This document shows positions 25,475-34,149 of a DNA stretch of 64,000 nucleotides, one piece after another; position 1 is the first letter of the stretch; each line of letters begins with the position of its first letter. Position numbers and translations under genes: made by a program. Origin of the DNA: Lachnospiraceae bacterium KGMB03038 (lineage in GTDB: Bacteria > Bacillota > Clostridia > Lachnospirales > Lachnospiraceae); assembly GCA_007361935.1 (NCBI GenBank), contig CP041667.1:1268501-1332500 (forward strand), read 5' to 3'. The notes beneath the pieces were generated by a model, which was not told the origin of the DNA, made no database searches, and saw only the letters and a program-made list of their open reading frames with translations.

Positions 25475-26592
25475 AATTTAGAGATTTGGGAGCGCAGTAT
25501 AATAGGTTGAAAGAAGAGATAGATAAAAGCATCCAGAAAGTCCTTTCAGATGGGAATTTTATTGGGGGAACACAGATCGCAGAACTGGAAGAACAGTTGG
25601 CGGAATATGTTGGAGTAAAGCATTGTATTACATGTGCGAATGGAACAGATGCTTTAACAATGGTATTAATGGCATGGAATATTCAGAGAGGAGACGCCGT
25701 ATTTGTGCCAGATTTTACATTTTTTGCTTCCGGTGAAGTGGTGGCGTTTGAGGGGGCTACACCTGTATTTTATGACGTTTGTCAAGACACATTTAACGCT
25801 AATGTAAGTTCTTTGGAAAAATGTATTAACAATGTAATTAAGCAAGGGGAATTAAGGCCGAGAGCAATCATTGCTGTTGATCTGTTTGGACAACCGGCGA
25901 ATTACCCGGAACTAGAAAAAGTTGCAGAAAAATATAATTTACTTTTACTGGAAGACGGAGCTCAGGGATTTGGCGGCCGGATTGGAGAAAGGCGGGCATG
26001 TAGTTTCGGCGATGCGGCAACAACTTCTTTTTTCCCGGCAAAGCCATTAGGATGCTACGGAGACGGTGGGGCAATTTTTACAAATGATGATAAGATGAAT
26101 GAGTACTTAAGGTCAATAAAGGTTCACGGAAAGGGAAATTACAAATATGATAATGTGCGGATTGGCTGGAACTCTCGGCTGGATACAATACAGGCGGCAG
26201 TCCTTCAGGTAAAATTAAAAGCATTTAGAGAATATGAGCTGGAGGCGGTGAATAGAGCAGCCGAAAGATATACGCAGTTGTTAGGAGACATTGTAAATAC
26301 CCCTAAGGTGCCAAATGATTATTATTCCAGCTGGGCCCAGTATACGTTAAGACTGGAATCTAATCAGCAAAGAGAAAGCCTACAGCAGTATCTTAAGGAG
26401 CGGGCAGTTCCAACGATGGTTTATTATCCTAAACCGATGCATTGTCAGAAGGCATTTGAAGAAAATGAAAATTATATAGAATGTCCAATTACTGAAAACT
26501 TATGCAGTACGGTACTATCTCTTCCGATGCATCCTTATTTAACTGAGGAAGAGATTGCCATAGTTGCAGGAGAAATTAGAAATTTTATATAA
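25471..26592 (+). CDS. wbpE: DegT/DnrJ/EryC1/StrS aminotransferase, WbpE-like
   Basis: A 373-residue PLP-dependent sugar aminotransferase. The start FRDLGAQYNRLKEEIDK and HCITCANGTDALTMVL match WbpE closely in style; the PLP lysine is K191 in FFPAKPLGCYGDGG. WbpE aminates the 3-keto position of UDP-2-acetamido-3-keto-glucuronic acid. Its pathway partners, WbpA-, WbpB- and WbpD-like, lie 12-15 kb downstream at 37979-40975 in another transcription unit. It overlaps the wzx stop and is preceded by GCAGGAGGTAAG. An alternative role in another 3-amino sugar cannot be excluded. Confidence 0.85.
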   Translation: MKFRDLGAQYNRLKEEIDKSIQKVLSDGNFIGGTQIAELEEQLAEYVGVKHCITCANGTDALTMVLMAWNIQRGDAVFVPDFTFFASGEVVAFEGATPVFYDVCQDTFNANVSSLEKCINNVIKQGELRPRAIIAVDLFGQPANYPELEKVAEKYNLLLLEDGAQGFGGRIGERRACSFGDAATTSFFPAKPLGCYGDGGAIFTNDDKMNEYLRSIKVHGKGNYKYDNVRIGWNSRLDTIQAAVLQVKLKAFREYELEAVNRAAERYTQLLGDIVNTPKVPNDYYSSWAQYTLRLESNQQRESLQQYLKERAVPTMVYYPKPMHCQKAFEENENYIECPITENLCSTVLSLPMHPYLTEEEIAIVAGEIRNFI

Positions 26593-26616
26593 GTAGGAAA
26601 AAGGAGTAGCGGATAT

Positions 26617-27690
26617 ATGGAGATATCAGAGAAGAATGAGATTGTAATTACGTTCGCAAAGCTGAGAGATAATTTGATACGCTTTTGGTGGATCATAGCT
26701 GTTGGAATTTTGCTTGCAATTGCTGTGATCATATGGTCAGGGACAGGTCAAGGAATCGAAGGAGAAACAACTGTTTCTGCCGAAATGGTCTTTTGCTTTG
26801 AAGAAAATGGAGAAAATATTGACGAAGGGAAATCGGGTGACCAGTTATTAGCAGAGGTGCTAAAAGAAAAAAGTGAAAAACCGAACTATACAGAACTTTC
26901 CGAGATGGCTATAGAGTTGATGAAGACACAGACAAGTATCGAGGAAATTAATAAAGAAATGCTGGATGCAGGATTTGAGAATTATCAATTTAATGTGAAT
27001 CAAGTTGATTTAGAAGCGACAGACAGACTTTTGGTATGTGTAGTAGAGGGAGAAAACGCAAATGAAGTGATAGCTCTTTCGCAAATTTATTCCGATTTAT
27101 TGATAAATAAGATGAGTTTGTTAGAAAAAAATGCAACACTCACTATATTGCAAGGAACAGATCAAGAAAACCTTATAGAAGATAGTGGCAATACAAAAGA
27201 AGCGGGCGTGCTGTCTGTAAAAAATGTTTTTATTTTATGCCTTTTTCTGATGGGGGCAGTTTTGGTTATCTTTTTCTTGATGTTAAAGGATAGGTATATC
27301 CGCAGTAAGGATGAAGTGGACCAATTAAAAGAGAAGCCTGTTTTAGGAGAGTTGAAGCCTAGGAAAAAAACTAATCAAAAAGAGGATCTTATCCTACCAG
27401 AATACATGAAAACCAAAGGTTTTGAACAGGTGGCTTTGGTTAAAGTGTGTGGGAAAAAAATTGCCCCAGGTTTTATAAAACAAGTATCCGATTACTGTAG
27501 TGAAAAGATAGGAGGAGCTATAGTTAAGGAAGCTGAAATGGGGGGGATAAAGGCAACAGGTGGAGAGGATAATAAAATTGTTCTAGTAATTAGCATTAAT
27601 GATGATCATATAGAAGATGTCGAAAAATTAGCTGAAAAAATGAATCTTTTAAATATGGACATAATTGGAGTGATATATGTTTATCCCTAA
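26617..27690 (+). CDS. Wzz-like chain-length protein with a degenerate BY-kinase-like tail
   Basis: A 357-residue protein. Transmembrane helix 1 is at about residues 25-46 and helix 2 at about 202-224, with an extracytoplasmic domain between: the polysaccharide co-polymerase layout. The cytosolic tail of some 130 residues ends in IVLVISINDDHIEDVEKL and NMDIIGVIYV. These match the last strands of CpsD/BY-kinases (VxLVVR...GVVLN), but no Walker A P-loop is present and the tyrosine cluster is missing. It may therefore be a catalytically dead regulator. The 123-residue protein at 29951 and the 40999 protein show the same oddity. Confidence 0.78.
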   Translation: MEISEKNEIVITFAKLRDNLIRFWWIIAVGILLAIAVIIWSGTGQGIEGETTVSAEMVFCFEENGENIDEGKSGDQLLAEVLKEKSEKPNYTELSEMAIELMKTQTSIEEINKEMLDAGFENYQFNVNQVDLEATDRLLVCVVEGENANEVIALSQIYSDLLINKMSLLEKNATLTILQGTDQENLIEDSGNTKEAGVLSVKNVFILCLFLMGAVLVIFFLMLKDRYIRSKDEVDQLKEKPVLGELKPRKKTNQKEDLILPEYMKTKGFEQVALVKVCGKKIAPGFIKQVSDYCSEKIGGAIVKEAEMGGIKATGGEDNKIVLVISINDDHIEDVEKLAEKMNLLNMDIIGVIYVYP

Positions 27691-27711
27691 GAAAGGCTGG
27701 CAATAAATAAA

Positions 27712-29190
27712 ATGAAAAAATGCATACGTTATTCATTTTTTGTATTAGCGGTGATTTTCGCGATAATAGGCTGGGCATTGTCGTTATATAACTTCGCATT
27801 TTTGTCAATCATGAGTTTGTTTCTTAACAACGTTATCTTTTGTTTTGAGAATCTTAAGGACAGAATTGCTCTCCTTATGTTTCATGTTACAGTTTTTGTT
27901 TTTTTACTTTCTAGGCCATTTATCGAGTTTTGTACAAATCTTTCTTGGTGGAATAAATATGTAAAAGATTATGGGAATGCAGCATTTGATTTTGCATTAT
28001 TGGCTTTGGAATTAAGTTTGTTGTTTTTATTTGTTGGCGGAGAGATAGCAGAAAATCTTCGAGAGAAAGGACATATTATATATGAAGCAGAAAAACGAAA
28101 AAAACAAAGAGAAGTATTTTTGAGTAATTTGAGAATTATATCGGAAATTGTTTTTTTTATTTCAATGTCTGCGTATATGATAGGAGAATTTGAAAAGCTG
28201 TGGTTTATGAGAGGAAGGAGTTATACGGAGTATTATACTTCCTTTGCTAGCCATCTTCCATATATCATTCATCTAGTAGCATCGTTTATGAAATATAGCC
28301 TGTGCATATTTCTTGCAACCTTTCCTAAGAAGAAATGTGTGGTTATTCCATTAGGACTTTACTTTCTGTCAGCAGTCCCAAGTCTGCTCATTGGAATGAG
28401 AAACCCCATTATGTTAAATGGTATTTTTGTTTTTATATATTTTTGTATTAGGAGTGCAGCTGATCAGAAAGAGAAGTGGATAGGAAAATTTGAAAAGGTT
28501 GGCTTGACAATTGCGATTCCAGTTGTCTTGATATTTATGGGAGCGTATTCATATATTCGTAGTGGCACTGAGATAGCAGTACATGGTTTGGGAAAGATGT
28601 TTGTAAACTTTTTTTATGGGCAAGGGGTTTCCTTTGAGGTGTTGATGATTGGATATAATTGTATTGATCAACTACCTCAGAGAGCCTTTCGTAATTATAC
28701 ATTTGGTGGAATTGTTGACTACTTTCTGCACGGAACTATTGCCCAGAAATTTTTTGGAGCAGTGCCACTAGATAATGTGAATAGTATTCGGAATGCAATG
28801 TTAAGTAATAATTTTTCACATAATATGTCTTATATCTCAAAAGGTGATAAATATCTAGCGGGACAAGGTTGGGGCTCATCTTATCTACTCGAAACATATG
28901 TGGATTATGGATATATAGGAATAATTTTATATAGTTTTGTTTTGGCGTTAGTGCTGGTTATAGGAATAAGGATTTTAAAGAAATATTGCTTAGGTGGAAT
29001 TATAATTCTTCTTATGTTGACAGAAGTGTTTTTTGCGCCAAGGGCAGAAGCAACAGGTTTCCTAAATTTTATTGTACAAATGCAATTTTGGGCAGTGATT
29101 CTGATGTGTTTTTTAGGAGCGGCATTGTGTTGTAAAAAATATGAGGTGCAGAATAAAGGAGAAAAAGAATGTTTGAACATTTTGGGTTGA
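27712..29190 (+). CDS. wzy: O-antigen/capsule polymerase Wzy
   Basis: A 492-residue polytopic membrane protein with about twelve helices. It fits the O-antigen polysaccharide polymerase (O-ag_pol_Wzy) family. The region SLLIGMRNPIMLNGIFVF is followed by MGAYSYIRSGTEIA and FFYGQGVSFEVLMIGYN, a pattern characteristic of that family's conserved loop; GWGSSYLLETYVDYGYIG resembles its C-terminal motif. It would join repeat units at the outer membrane face. It overlaps the next Wzz-like gene by 22 bases. This is the stronger of the two polymerase candidates. Confidence 0.85.
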   Translation: MKKCIRYSFFVLAVIFAIIGWALSLYNFAFLSIMSLFLNNVIFCFENLKDRIALLMFHVTVFVFLLSRPFIEFCTNLSWWNKYVKDYGNAAFDFALLALELSLLFLFVGGEIAENLREKGHIIYEAEKRKKQREVFLSNLRIISEIVFFISMSAYMIGEFEKLWFMRGRSYTEYYTSFASHLPYIIHLVASFMKYSLCIFLATFPKKKCVVIPLGLYFLSAVPSLLIGMRNPIMLNGIFVFIYFCIRSAADQKEKWIGKFEKVGLTIAIPVVLIFMGAYSYIRSGTEIAVHGLGKMFVNFFYGQGVSFEVLMIGYNCIDQLPQRAFRNYTFGGIVDYFLHGTIAQKFFGAVPLDNVNSIRNAMLSNNFSHNMSYISKGDKYLAGQGWGSSYLLETYVDYGYIGIILYSFVLALVLVIGIRILKKYCLGGIIILLMLTEVFFAPRAEATGFLNFIVQMQFWAVILMCFLGAALCCKKYEVQNKGEKECLNILG

Positions 29191-29954
29191 AAGATGTTTT
29201 TGTTGGGATATGGAAATATAAATGGAAAATGCTGATTTCAAGTATATTTTTGACAATATTTGTATCAACTTTAGTTCATTTTTATCCGGTAGAAGTGGAG
29301 CAGTTAAACATTGAAACTGGGAATTCTACAGAACTTCAATGTGCAAGAATTGATTTTTATCTTGATTATACAGGGACTGACACACAGCTTTCCTCGAAAG
29401 TTTTAAGTGGCATATACAAAGATACTATTACCGGAACCGCTTGCCAGAAATATACATCCGACAAAATTGTACGGGAATATGGAAAGCCGGCAATTGTGGA
29501 CATTTTTGATAATACAATAACGGAAGAGCAGATTACATCAAAGTCATTCACGCAATTTGTGACTGTCGGAATAAAAGAAGATGAAGTGGGAATGTATCTT
29601 CTTGTCAGGACACCAGATATGCAATTTTCTAAAGATATTTTGGCTATTTATATGGAATGGATCAGGGATGTGGCTGGAGCGGAAAACAGCAAGGTGGATG
29701 TAGTTGTTGTATCCGAATCAGAAGAAATTGTTTCAATAAATACAGAACAAACGCAATCTCTTGCGGAGAGACAGCAATGGTCTGTAAAGAAGATTGCGAT
29801 AGTTGCGTTTGTTTGCTTTTTGTTACTGTCTTGCGTTATTGTTTTTGCCATCTGTTTGTTTAAGCCGACAATTAATAGAAAAAGCGATTTTACAGAATTA
29901 GGGTTGGATGTTTTGGCAGAGATTTGGATTGATAAGAAAGGAGGAAGACAGTGA
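29169..29954 (+). CDS. Wzz-like polysaccharide co-polymerase (second)
   Basis: A 261-residue protein with helix 1 at about residues 17-36, an extracytoplasmic domain and helix 2 at about 208-230. The usual proline-rich segment ahead of helix 2 is poorly conserved. The cytosolic tail is only about 30 residues. It overlaps wzy upstream, and its TGA overlaps the GTG of the next gene, so wzy, this gene and the 123-residue protein are tightly coupled. It probably sets chain length together with that small protein, like a CapA/CapB or CpsC/CpsD pair. Confidence 0.75.
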   Translation: MFEHFGLKDVFVGIWKYKWKMLISSIFLTIFVSTLVHFYPVEVEQLNIETGNSTELQCARIDFYLDYTGTDTQLSSKVLSGIYKDTITGTACQKYTSDKIVREYGKPAIVDIFDNTITEEQITSKSFTQFVTVGIKEDEVGMYLLVRTPDMQFSKDILAIYMEWIRDVAGAENSKVDVVVVSESEEIVSINTEQTQSLAERQQWSVKKIAIVAFVCFLLLSCVIVFAICLFKPTINRKSDFTELGLDVLAEIWIDKKGGRQ

Positions 29955-30322
29955 AGAAAGCAATGAAAAAAAGTGAGATTAAGCAAGAACGATTTGTTTA
30001 TATGATTAATACAATATTGAATCAATGTGAAAAGAATCATTGGAAAAGGGTTGGCCTGACGACAAGCAGCTTGAAGTATCGCTATATTGATAAAATCGTC
30101 AATAGTTTAAATGAAGAAGTAAAAAAGAGAGAGATGTTGGTCGAAGTGATAGAATTAAAGCCGATCAATTTTTCGGCAGAGGCAGTTGAACGGGCGCGAT
30201 TATGTGATATAATAATTTTCATAGAGAAATATGCTGATTCGTACTATCAAGAAATACAGCGAAGTATTGAGTTGGCAAATAAAGAAAGCATTCCGATTGC
30301 TGGTGTGGTGGCATATCGGTAA
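29951..30322 (+). CDS. Small protein resembling a reduced BY-kinase (CpsD-like) without P-loop
   Basis: A 123-residue protein starting at GTG 29951 (or ATG 29963). The order of segments, KRVGLTTSS, then VEVIELKPINF, CDIIIFIEKYADSYYQEI and SIPIAGVVAYR, follows the CpsD/Wzc ATPase core (vTSS, D-strand, llVvr, GvVlN). However, the GxxxGKS/T Walker A and Walker B aspartates are gone and the fold is about half the normal length. It directly follows a Wzz-like protein, the normal place of a BY-kinase. I infer a non-catalytic partner; it could equally be an unrelated small Rossmann protein. Confidence 0.6.
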   Translation: MKKAMKKSEIKQERFVYMINTILNQCEKNHWKRVGLTTSSLKYRYIDKIVNSLNEEVKKREMLVEVIELKPINFSAEAVERARLCDIIIFIEKYADSYYQEIQRSIELANKESIPIAGVVAYR

Positions 30323-30343
30323 GCAGACAAAGGGGGGCTGTAC

Positions 30344-33300
30344 ATGAAAAGTCGATGTGCAAAGATACTAGCAGGTTTTTTGGCGGTAGTGATTATTTTT
30401 ACATCGAGTTATTTTCCGCTGAATGCAGAGGAAATAAATAAGGCAATACTGCAAATTACAGATGATTCTGCGGGAAATGATATTTATTGTGGAGATGCAG
30501 TTACATTATCTGCGCAAGTCGCAGAGGGCAGAGACACTTATTATGAATACCGTTTTAGCCTTTTGCAAAGTGAGAGCGAAGCGGGAACGAACGGAGGAAC
30601 AATATTAAAGGATTTTTCGTTGGAAAACAGTTATGTATTTCATGCCGAAGAGGCTGGGGAATATATCTTTGAAGTTGCTGCCAGGGACATAGATGGTCAG
30701 GTGATTACAAAGACATATACCATTCATGTACTAGCGAAAGAAGAGCTCCCTGATTATGAGTCTGATTCGGAAAAGGATCAGGGGTCAGATCAGAATTTAT
30801 CAGGGAATGATGCGGCAGAAGGAAATTCTATTTTGACACAAGAACCGGAAGAAAACAAAACAGGGAATTTACCTTCCAATGTAGCAGACATACCAAGTGT
30901 GTCGGTGAAGAAAAAAGCTATACTGCAAGGTAGCCTTACGAGCAGTTCTGGAAACAATGCCGGGATAGGAGAAGAAGTTGTTTTAACAGCAGATTCGAGC
31001 GGCGGTGCAGACGGAATAGTATATCGATTTACAGAGACTTATAATGGTGTGGTAAAGACTGTACAGGCATATAGTAAGAACAATACGTATACATTTAAAG
31101 CAGAGGGAGAAGGTATCCATACTTTCACTTTAGCTATAAAAGACGATGAGGGAAATGCTGCAAATGCAAAATGTATCATTAACGTGTCTATTCCATCCAG
31201 TAAAAAACTCAGCGGGACATTGAGCAGCAGTACAGGGACAACGGCGGATGTGCGGGAGGAAGTCACATTGACGGCCGGCCATACTGGAGGATACGGAGAG
31301 GTAGAGTATCGTTTTACGGAAGTTTATAATGGAGAGACCAAAACGGTACAGGGATATAGCGAGAATCCAAAATATACATTTAGTGCATTAGGCCCAGGAG
31401 TCCATACTTACCATTTGGCGATACGTGATGAGGAAGGACAGGCGGTTAGTACTAAGTATAGTATTAATGTTCAGATTCCATCCAGTAAAAAACTCAGCGG
31501 GACATTGAGCAGCAGTACAGGGACAACGGCGGATGTGCGGGAGGAAGTCACATTGACGGCCGGCCATACTGGAGGATATGGAGAGGTAGAGTATCGTTTT
31601 ACGGAAGTTTATAATGGAGAGACCAAAACGGTACAGGGATATAGCGAGAATCCAGAATATACATTTAGTGCATTAGGCCCAGGAGTCCATACTTACCATT
31701 TGGCGATACGTGATGAGGAAGGGCAGGCGGTTAGTACTAAGTATAGTATTAATGTTCAGATTCCATCCAGTAAAAAACTCAGCGGGACATTGAGCAGCAG
31801 TACAGGGACAACGGCGGATGTGCGGGAGGAAGTCACATTGACGGCCGGCCATACTGGAGGATATGGAGAGGTAGAGTATCGTTTTACGGAAGTTTATAAT
31901 GGAGAGACCAAAACAGTACAGGGATATAGCGAGAATCCAGAATATACATTTAGTGCATTAGGCCCAGGAGTCCATACTTATCATTTGGCGATACGTGATG
32001 AGGAAGGGCAGGCGGTTAGTACTAAGTATAGTATTAATGTTCAGATTCCATCCAGTAAAAAACTCAGCGGGACATTGAGCAGCAGTACAGGGACAACGGC
32101 GGATGTGCGGGAGGAAGTCACATTGACGGCCGGCCATACTGGAGGATATGGAGAGGTAGAGTATCGTTTTACGGAAGTTTATAATGGAGAGACCAAAACG
32201 GTACAGGGATATAGCGAGAATCCAGAATATACATTTAGTGCATTAGGCCCAGGAGTCCATACTTACCATTTAGCGATACGTGATGAGGAAGGGCAGGCGG
32301 TTAGTACTAAATACAGTATTAATGTGCAAGTTGAGACTTCCAAAAAACTTACGGGAGTTCTTGTATCAGATAGCGGGAATACAGTAAAGATAAAGGATAG
32401 CGTGACGTTACGAGCCATACATACTGGAGGATATGGGAAGGTAGAGTATCGTTTTACAGAAGTTTATAACGGCCAGGCGGTAACAGTTCAAGCATATAGC
32501 GAGGAGGAAGAATATACATTTCGAGCAACCGGTCCAGGAGTCCATACTTACCATTTGGCAGTACGCGATGAGGCGGGGCAGGCGGTCAGTACAACGTATT
32601 CTGTAAATGTTACTGTGCCCTCGGAATATAAGTTGGAAGCGCAGTTGACAAGTGCTCAAGGAAGCAAAGTTTATATCCGTGATCAGATAACGTTGCAGGC
32701 GTTTCATACTGGAGGATATGGGACGGTGAAATACCGTTTTACAGAAGTGTATAATGGAGTGGCAACAACAATAAGGCCTTATGAGACTGGGAACACTTAT
32801 ACGTTTAAAGCAACTGGTCCAGGTGTCCATACCTATCATTTGGCTGTGTCTGATGAAGAAGGGCAGAAAGTTAGTACAACGTTTGCGTTAACAGTACAGG
32901 TGGAAGCTAAATATAAGTTGTCAGGGAAAATAGAGAGCAGTAAGACGAATAGGGAATATGTAGACAGAACGATTACTTTGACAGGCTCACATACTGGAGG
33001 ATATGGAAAGGTAGAGTATCGTTTTACAGAAGTATATAATGGTCAGGCTGTGACAGTGCAGCCATATGGTCCTCAAGAAACGTATACCTTCCGAACGACG
33101 AAACCAGGCAAGCATATTTACAATTTGGCTATCCGAGATGAAGAAGGGCAGTCTATTTCTATACAGTATGTTATGGAAGTAGTGGTACATCCAGATTACA
33201 GGTTGTCAGGAACATTTACTAAAAATGTAACAGGGCAGGTTAAGGAAAACCAAAAGATTACTTTAACGGCTCAAGCTAAAAAGGGATATGGAGAACCTTA

Positions 33301-34042
33301 CCTGTATCGTTTTACAGAGGAATATAATGGCAAAGCAACGACAGTTCAGCCTTATAGTGAGAAAAACACCTATGAGTTTGTGATAAAGGGGCAAGGAACT
33401 CATAAATATACTGTGGCGATTATGGACTGTGAGGGACAAGCAATTTCCCTTACTCAGACTATTACGATAGGAAAGAATGGGTGGTATTACGAAGGAGGAT
33501 ATAAGTTTTATTATATAAATAATGTAAAGCAGTTGGATTTGGATGGAATTTTACCTAAACAGTCCAGTTATGAGATATGGGTGAATCGGCAATGTTGTAC
33601 AGTTACCGTATATGCGAAAGACGGAAATAACGGATATATTATTCCGGTAAAAAGATTTGCTTGTTCAGTGGGACTCCCATCAACGCCAACACCGAAAGGA
33701 ACATTTTATACTTCAAATAAATATAGGTGGCATACACTTATGGGCCCTTCTTATGGACAATATTGTACCAGAATTGTGGGGGGAATTCTTTTTCATTCAG
33801 TCGCTGGACGTAATATGACAAGCTATAATTTAAAGGCTTCTGATTACAATAAATTAGGATCGCCGGCTTCACATGGATGTGTTCGTTTATGTGTACGAGA
33901 TGCGAAGTGGATTTATGATAATTGTAAGAGTGGCACAAAAGTAGTTATATATGATTCTTCTAGTCCGGGGCCGCTTGGGAAGCCGACAACAATTAAGATT
34001 CCGGCAGGTCAGACTTGGGATCCAACAGATCCGAACTTGTAA
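30344..34042 (+). CDS. Secreted repeat protein with C-terminal L,D-transpeptidase domain
   Basis: A 1232-residue exported protein. The signal peptide (about residues 1-28, ending LNA) is followed by an acidic linker. About ten Ig-like repeats of roughly 95 residues come next, each with the pattern GGYGxVEYRFTEVYNG and GVHTYHLAIRDEEGQ. Four of them (31201-32340) are nearly identical in DNA. The end is a YkuD L,D-transpeptidase domain with SHGCVRL, catalytic Cys1179. Such enzymes form 3-3 peptidoglycan crosslinks or anchor proteins. GGGGGG precedes the ATG and a strong terminator follows. The repeats probably make a stalk reaching through or binding the wall; lying in the capsule locus suggests a shared role. 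Confidence 0.9.
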   Translation: MKSRCAKILAGFLAVVIIFTSSYFPLNAEEINKAILQITDDSAGNDIYCGDAVTLSAQVAEGRDTYYEYRFSLLQSESEAGTNGGTILKDFSLENSYVFHAEEAGEYIFEVAARDIDGQVITKTYTIHVLAKEELPDYESDSEKDQGSDQNLSGNDAAEGNSILTQEPEENKTGNLPSNVADIPSVSVKKKAILQGSLTSSSGNNAGIGEEVVLTADSSGGADGIVYRFTETYNGVVKTVQAYSKNNTYTFKAEGEGIHTFTLAIKDDEGNAANAKCIINVSIPSSKKLSGTLSSSTGTTADVREEVTLTAGHTGGYGEVEYRFTEVYNGETKTVQGYSENPKYTFSALGPGVHTYHLAIRDEEGQAVSTKYSINVQIPSSKKLSGTLSSSTGTTADVREEVTLTAGHTGGYGEVEYRFTEVYNGETKTVQGYSENPEYTFSALGPGVHTYHLAIRDEEGQAVSTKYSINVQIPSSKKLSGTLSSSTGTTADVREEVTLTAGHTGGYGEVEYRFTEVYNGETKTVQGYSENPEYTFSALGPGVHTYHLAIRDEEGQAVSTKYSINVQIPSSKKLSGTLSSSTGTTADVREEVTLTAGHTGGYGEVEYRFTEVYNGETKTVQGYSENPEYTFSALGPGVHTYHLAIRDEEGQAVSTKYSINVQVETSKKLTGVLVSDSGNTVKIKDSVTLRAIHTGGYGKVEYRFTEVYNGQAVTVQAYSEEEEYTFRATGPGVHTYHLAVRDEAGQAVSTTYSVNVTVPSEYKLEAQLTSAQGSKVYIRDQITLQAFHTGGYGTVKYRFTEVYNGVATTIRPYETGNTYTFKATGPGVHTYHLAVSDEEGQKVSTTFALTVQVEAKYKLSGKIESSKTNREYVDRTITLTGSHTGGYGKVEYRFTEVYNGQAVTVQPYGPQETYTFRTTKPGKHIYNLAIRDEEGQSISIQYVMEVVVHPDYRLSGTFTKNVTGQVKENQKITLTAQAKKGYGEPYLYRFTEEYNGKATTVQPYSEKNTYEFVIKGQGTHKYTVAIMDCEGQAISLTQTITIGKNGWYYEGGYKFYYINNVKQLDLDGILPKQSSYEIWVNRQCCTVTVYAKDGNNGYIIPVKRFACSVGLPSTPTPKGTFYTSNKYRWHTLMGPSYGQYCTRIVGGILFHSVAGRNMTSYNLKASDYNKLGSPASHGCVRLCVRDAKWIYDNCKSGTKVVIYDSSSPGPLGKPTTIKIPAGQTWDPTDPNL
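31201..32340 (+). repeat. Four tandem 285-bp coding repeats
   Basis: TAAAAAACTCAGCGGGAC recurs at 31201, 31486, 31771 and 32056, exactly 285 bases (95 codons) apart. The copies differ at only a few bases each (for example CCAAAATAT in copy 1 against CCAGAATAT in copies 2-4). More diverged units flank the array on both sides. The near identity points to recent duplication or gene conversion. Confidence 0.92.
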
Positions 34043-34066
34043 AGATATGGAAAATAAGTTATAATT

Positions 34067-34105
34067 TATAAAACAGATTTGAGTTTTACTCAAATCTGTT
34101 TTATA
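34067..34105 (+). terminator. Rho-independent terminator after the L,D-transpeptidase gene
   Basis: A perfect 17-bp stem (34067-34083 with 34089-34105, core CAGATTTGAG/CTCAAATCTG) has a five-base loop and a T-rich 3' side. It ends the 10.2-34 kb transcript. A-rich on the left, it could work in both directions. Confidence 0.85.
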
Positions 34106-34149
34106 ATGTACAAGAAAACTTGTTTGGGCTTAAATTAACGAGGTGGAGA

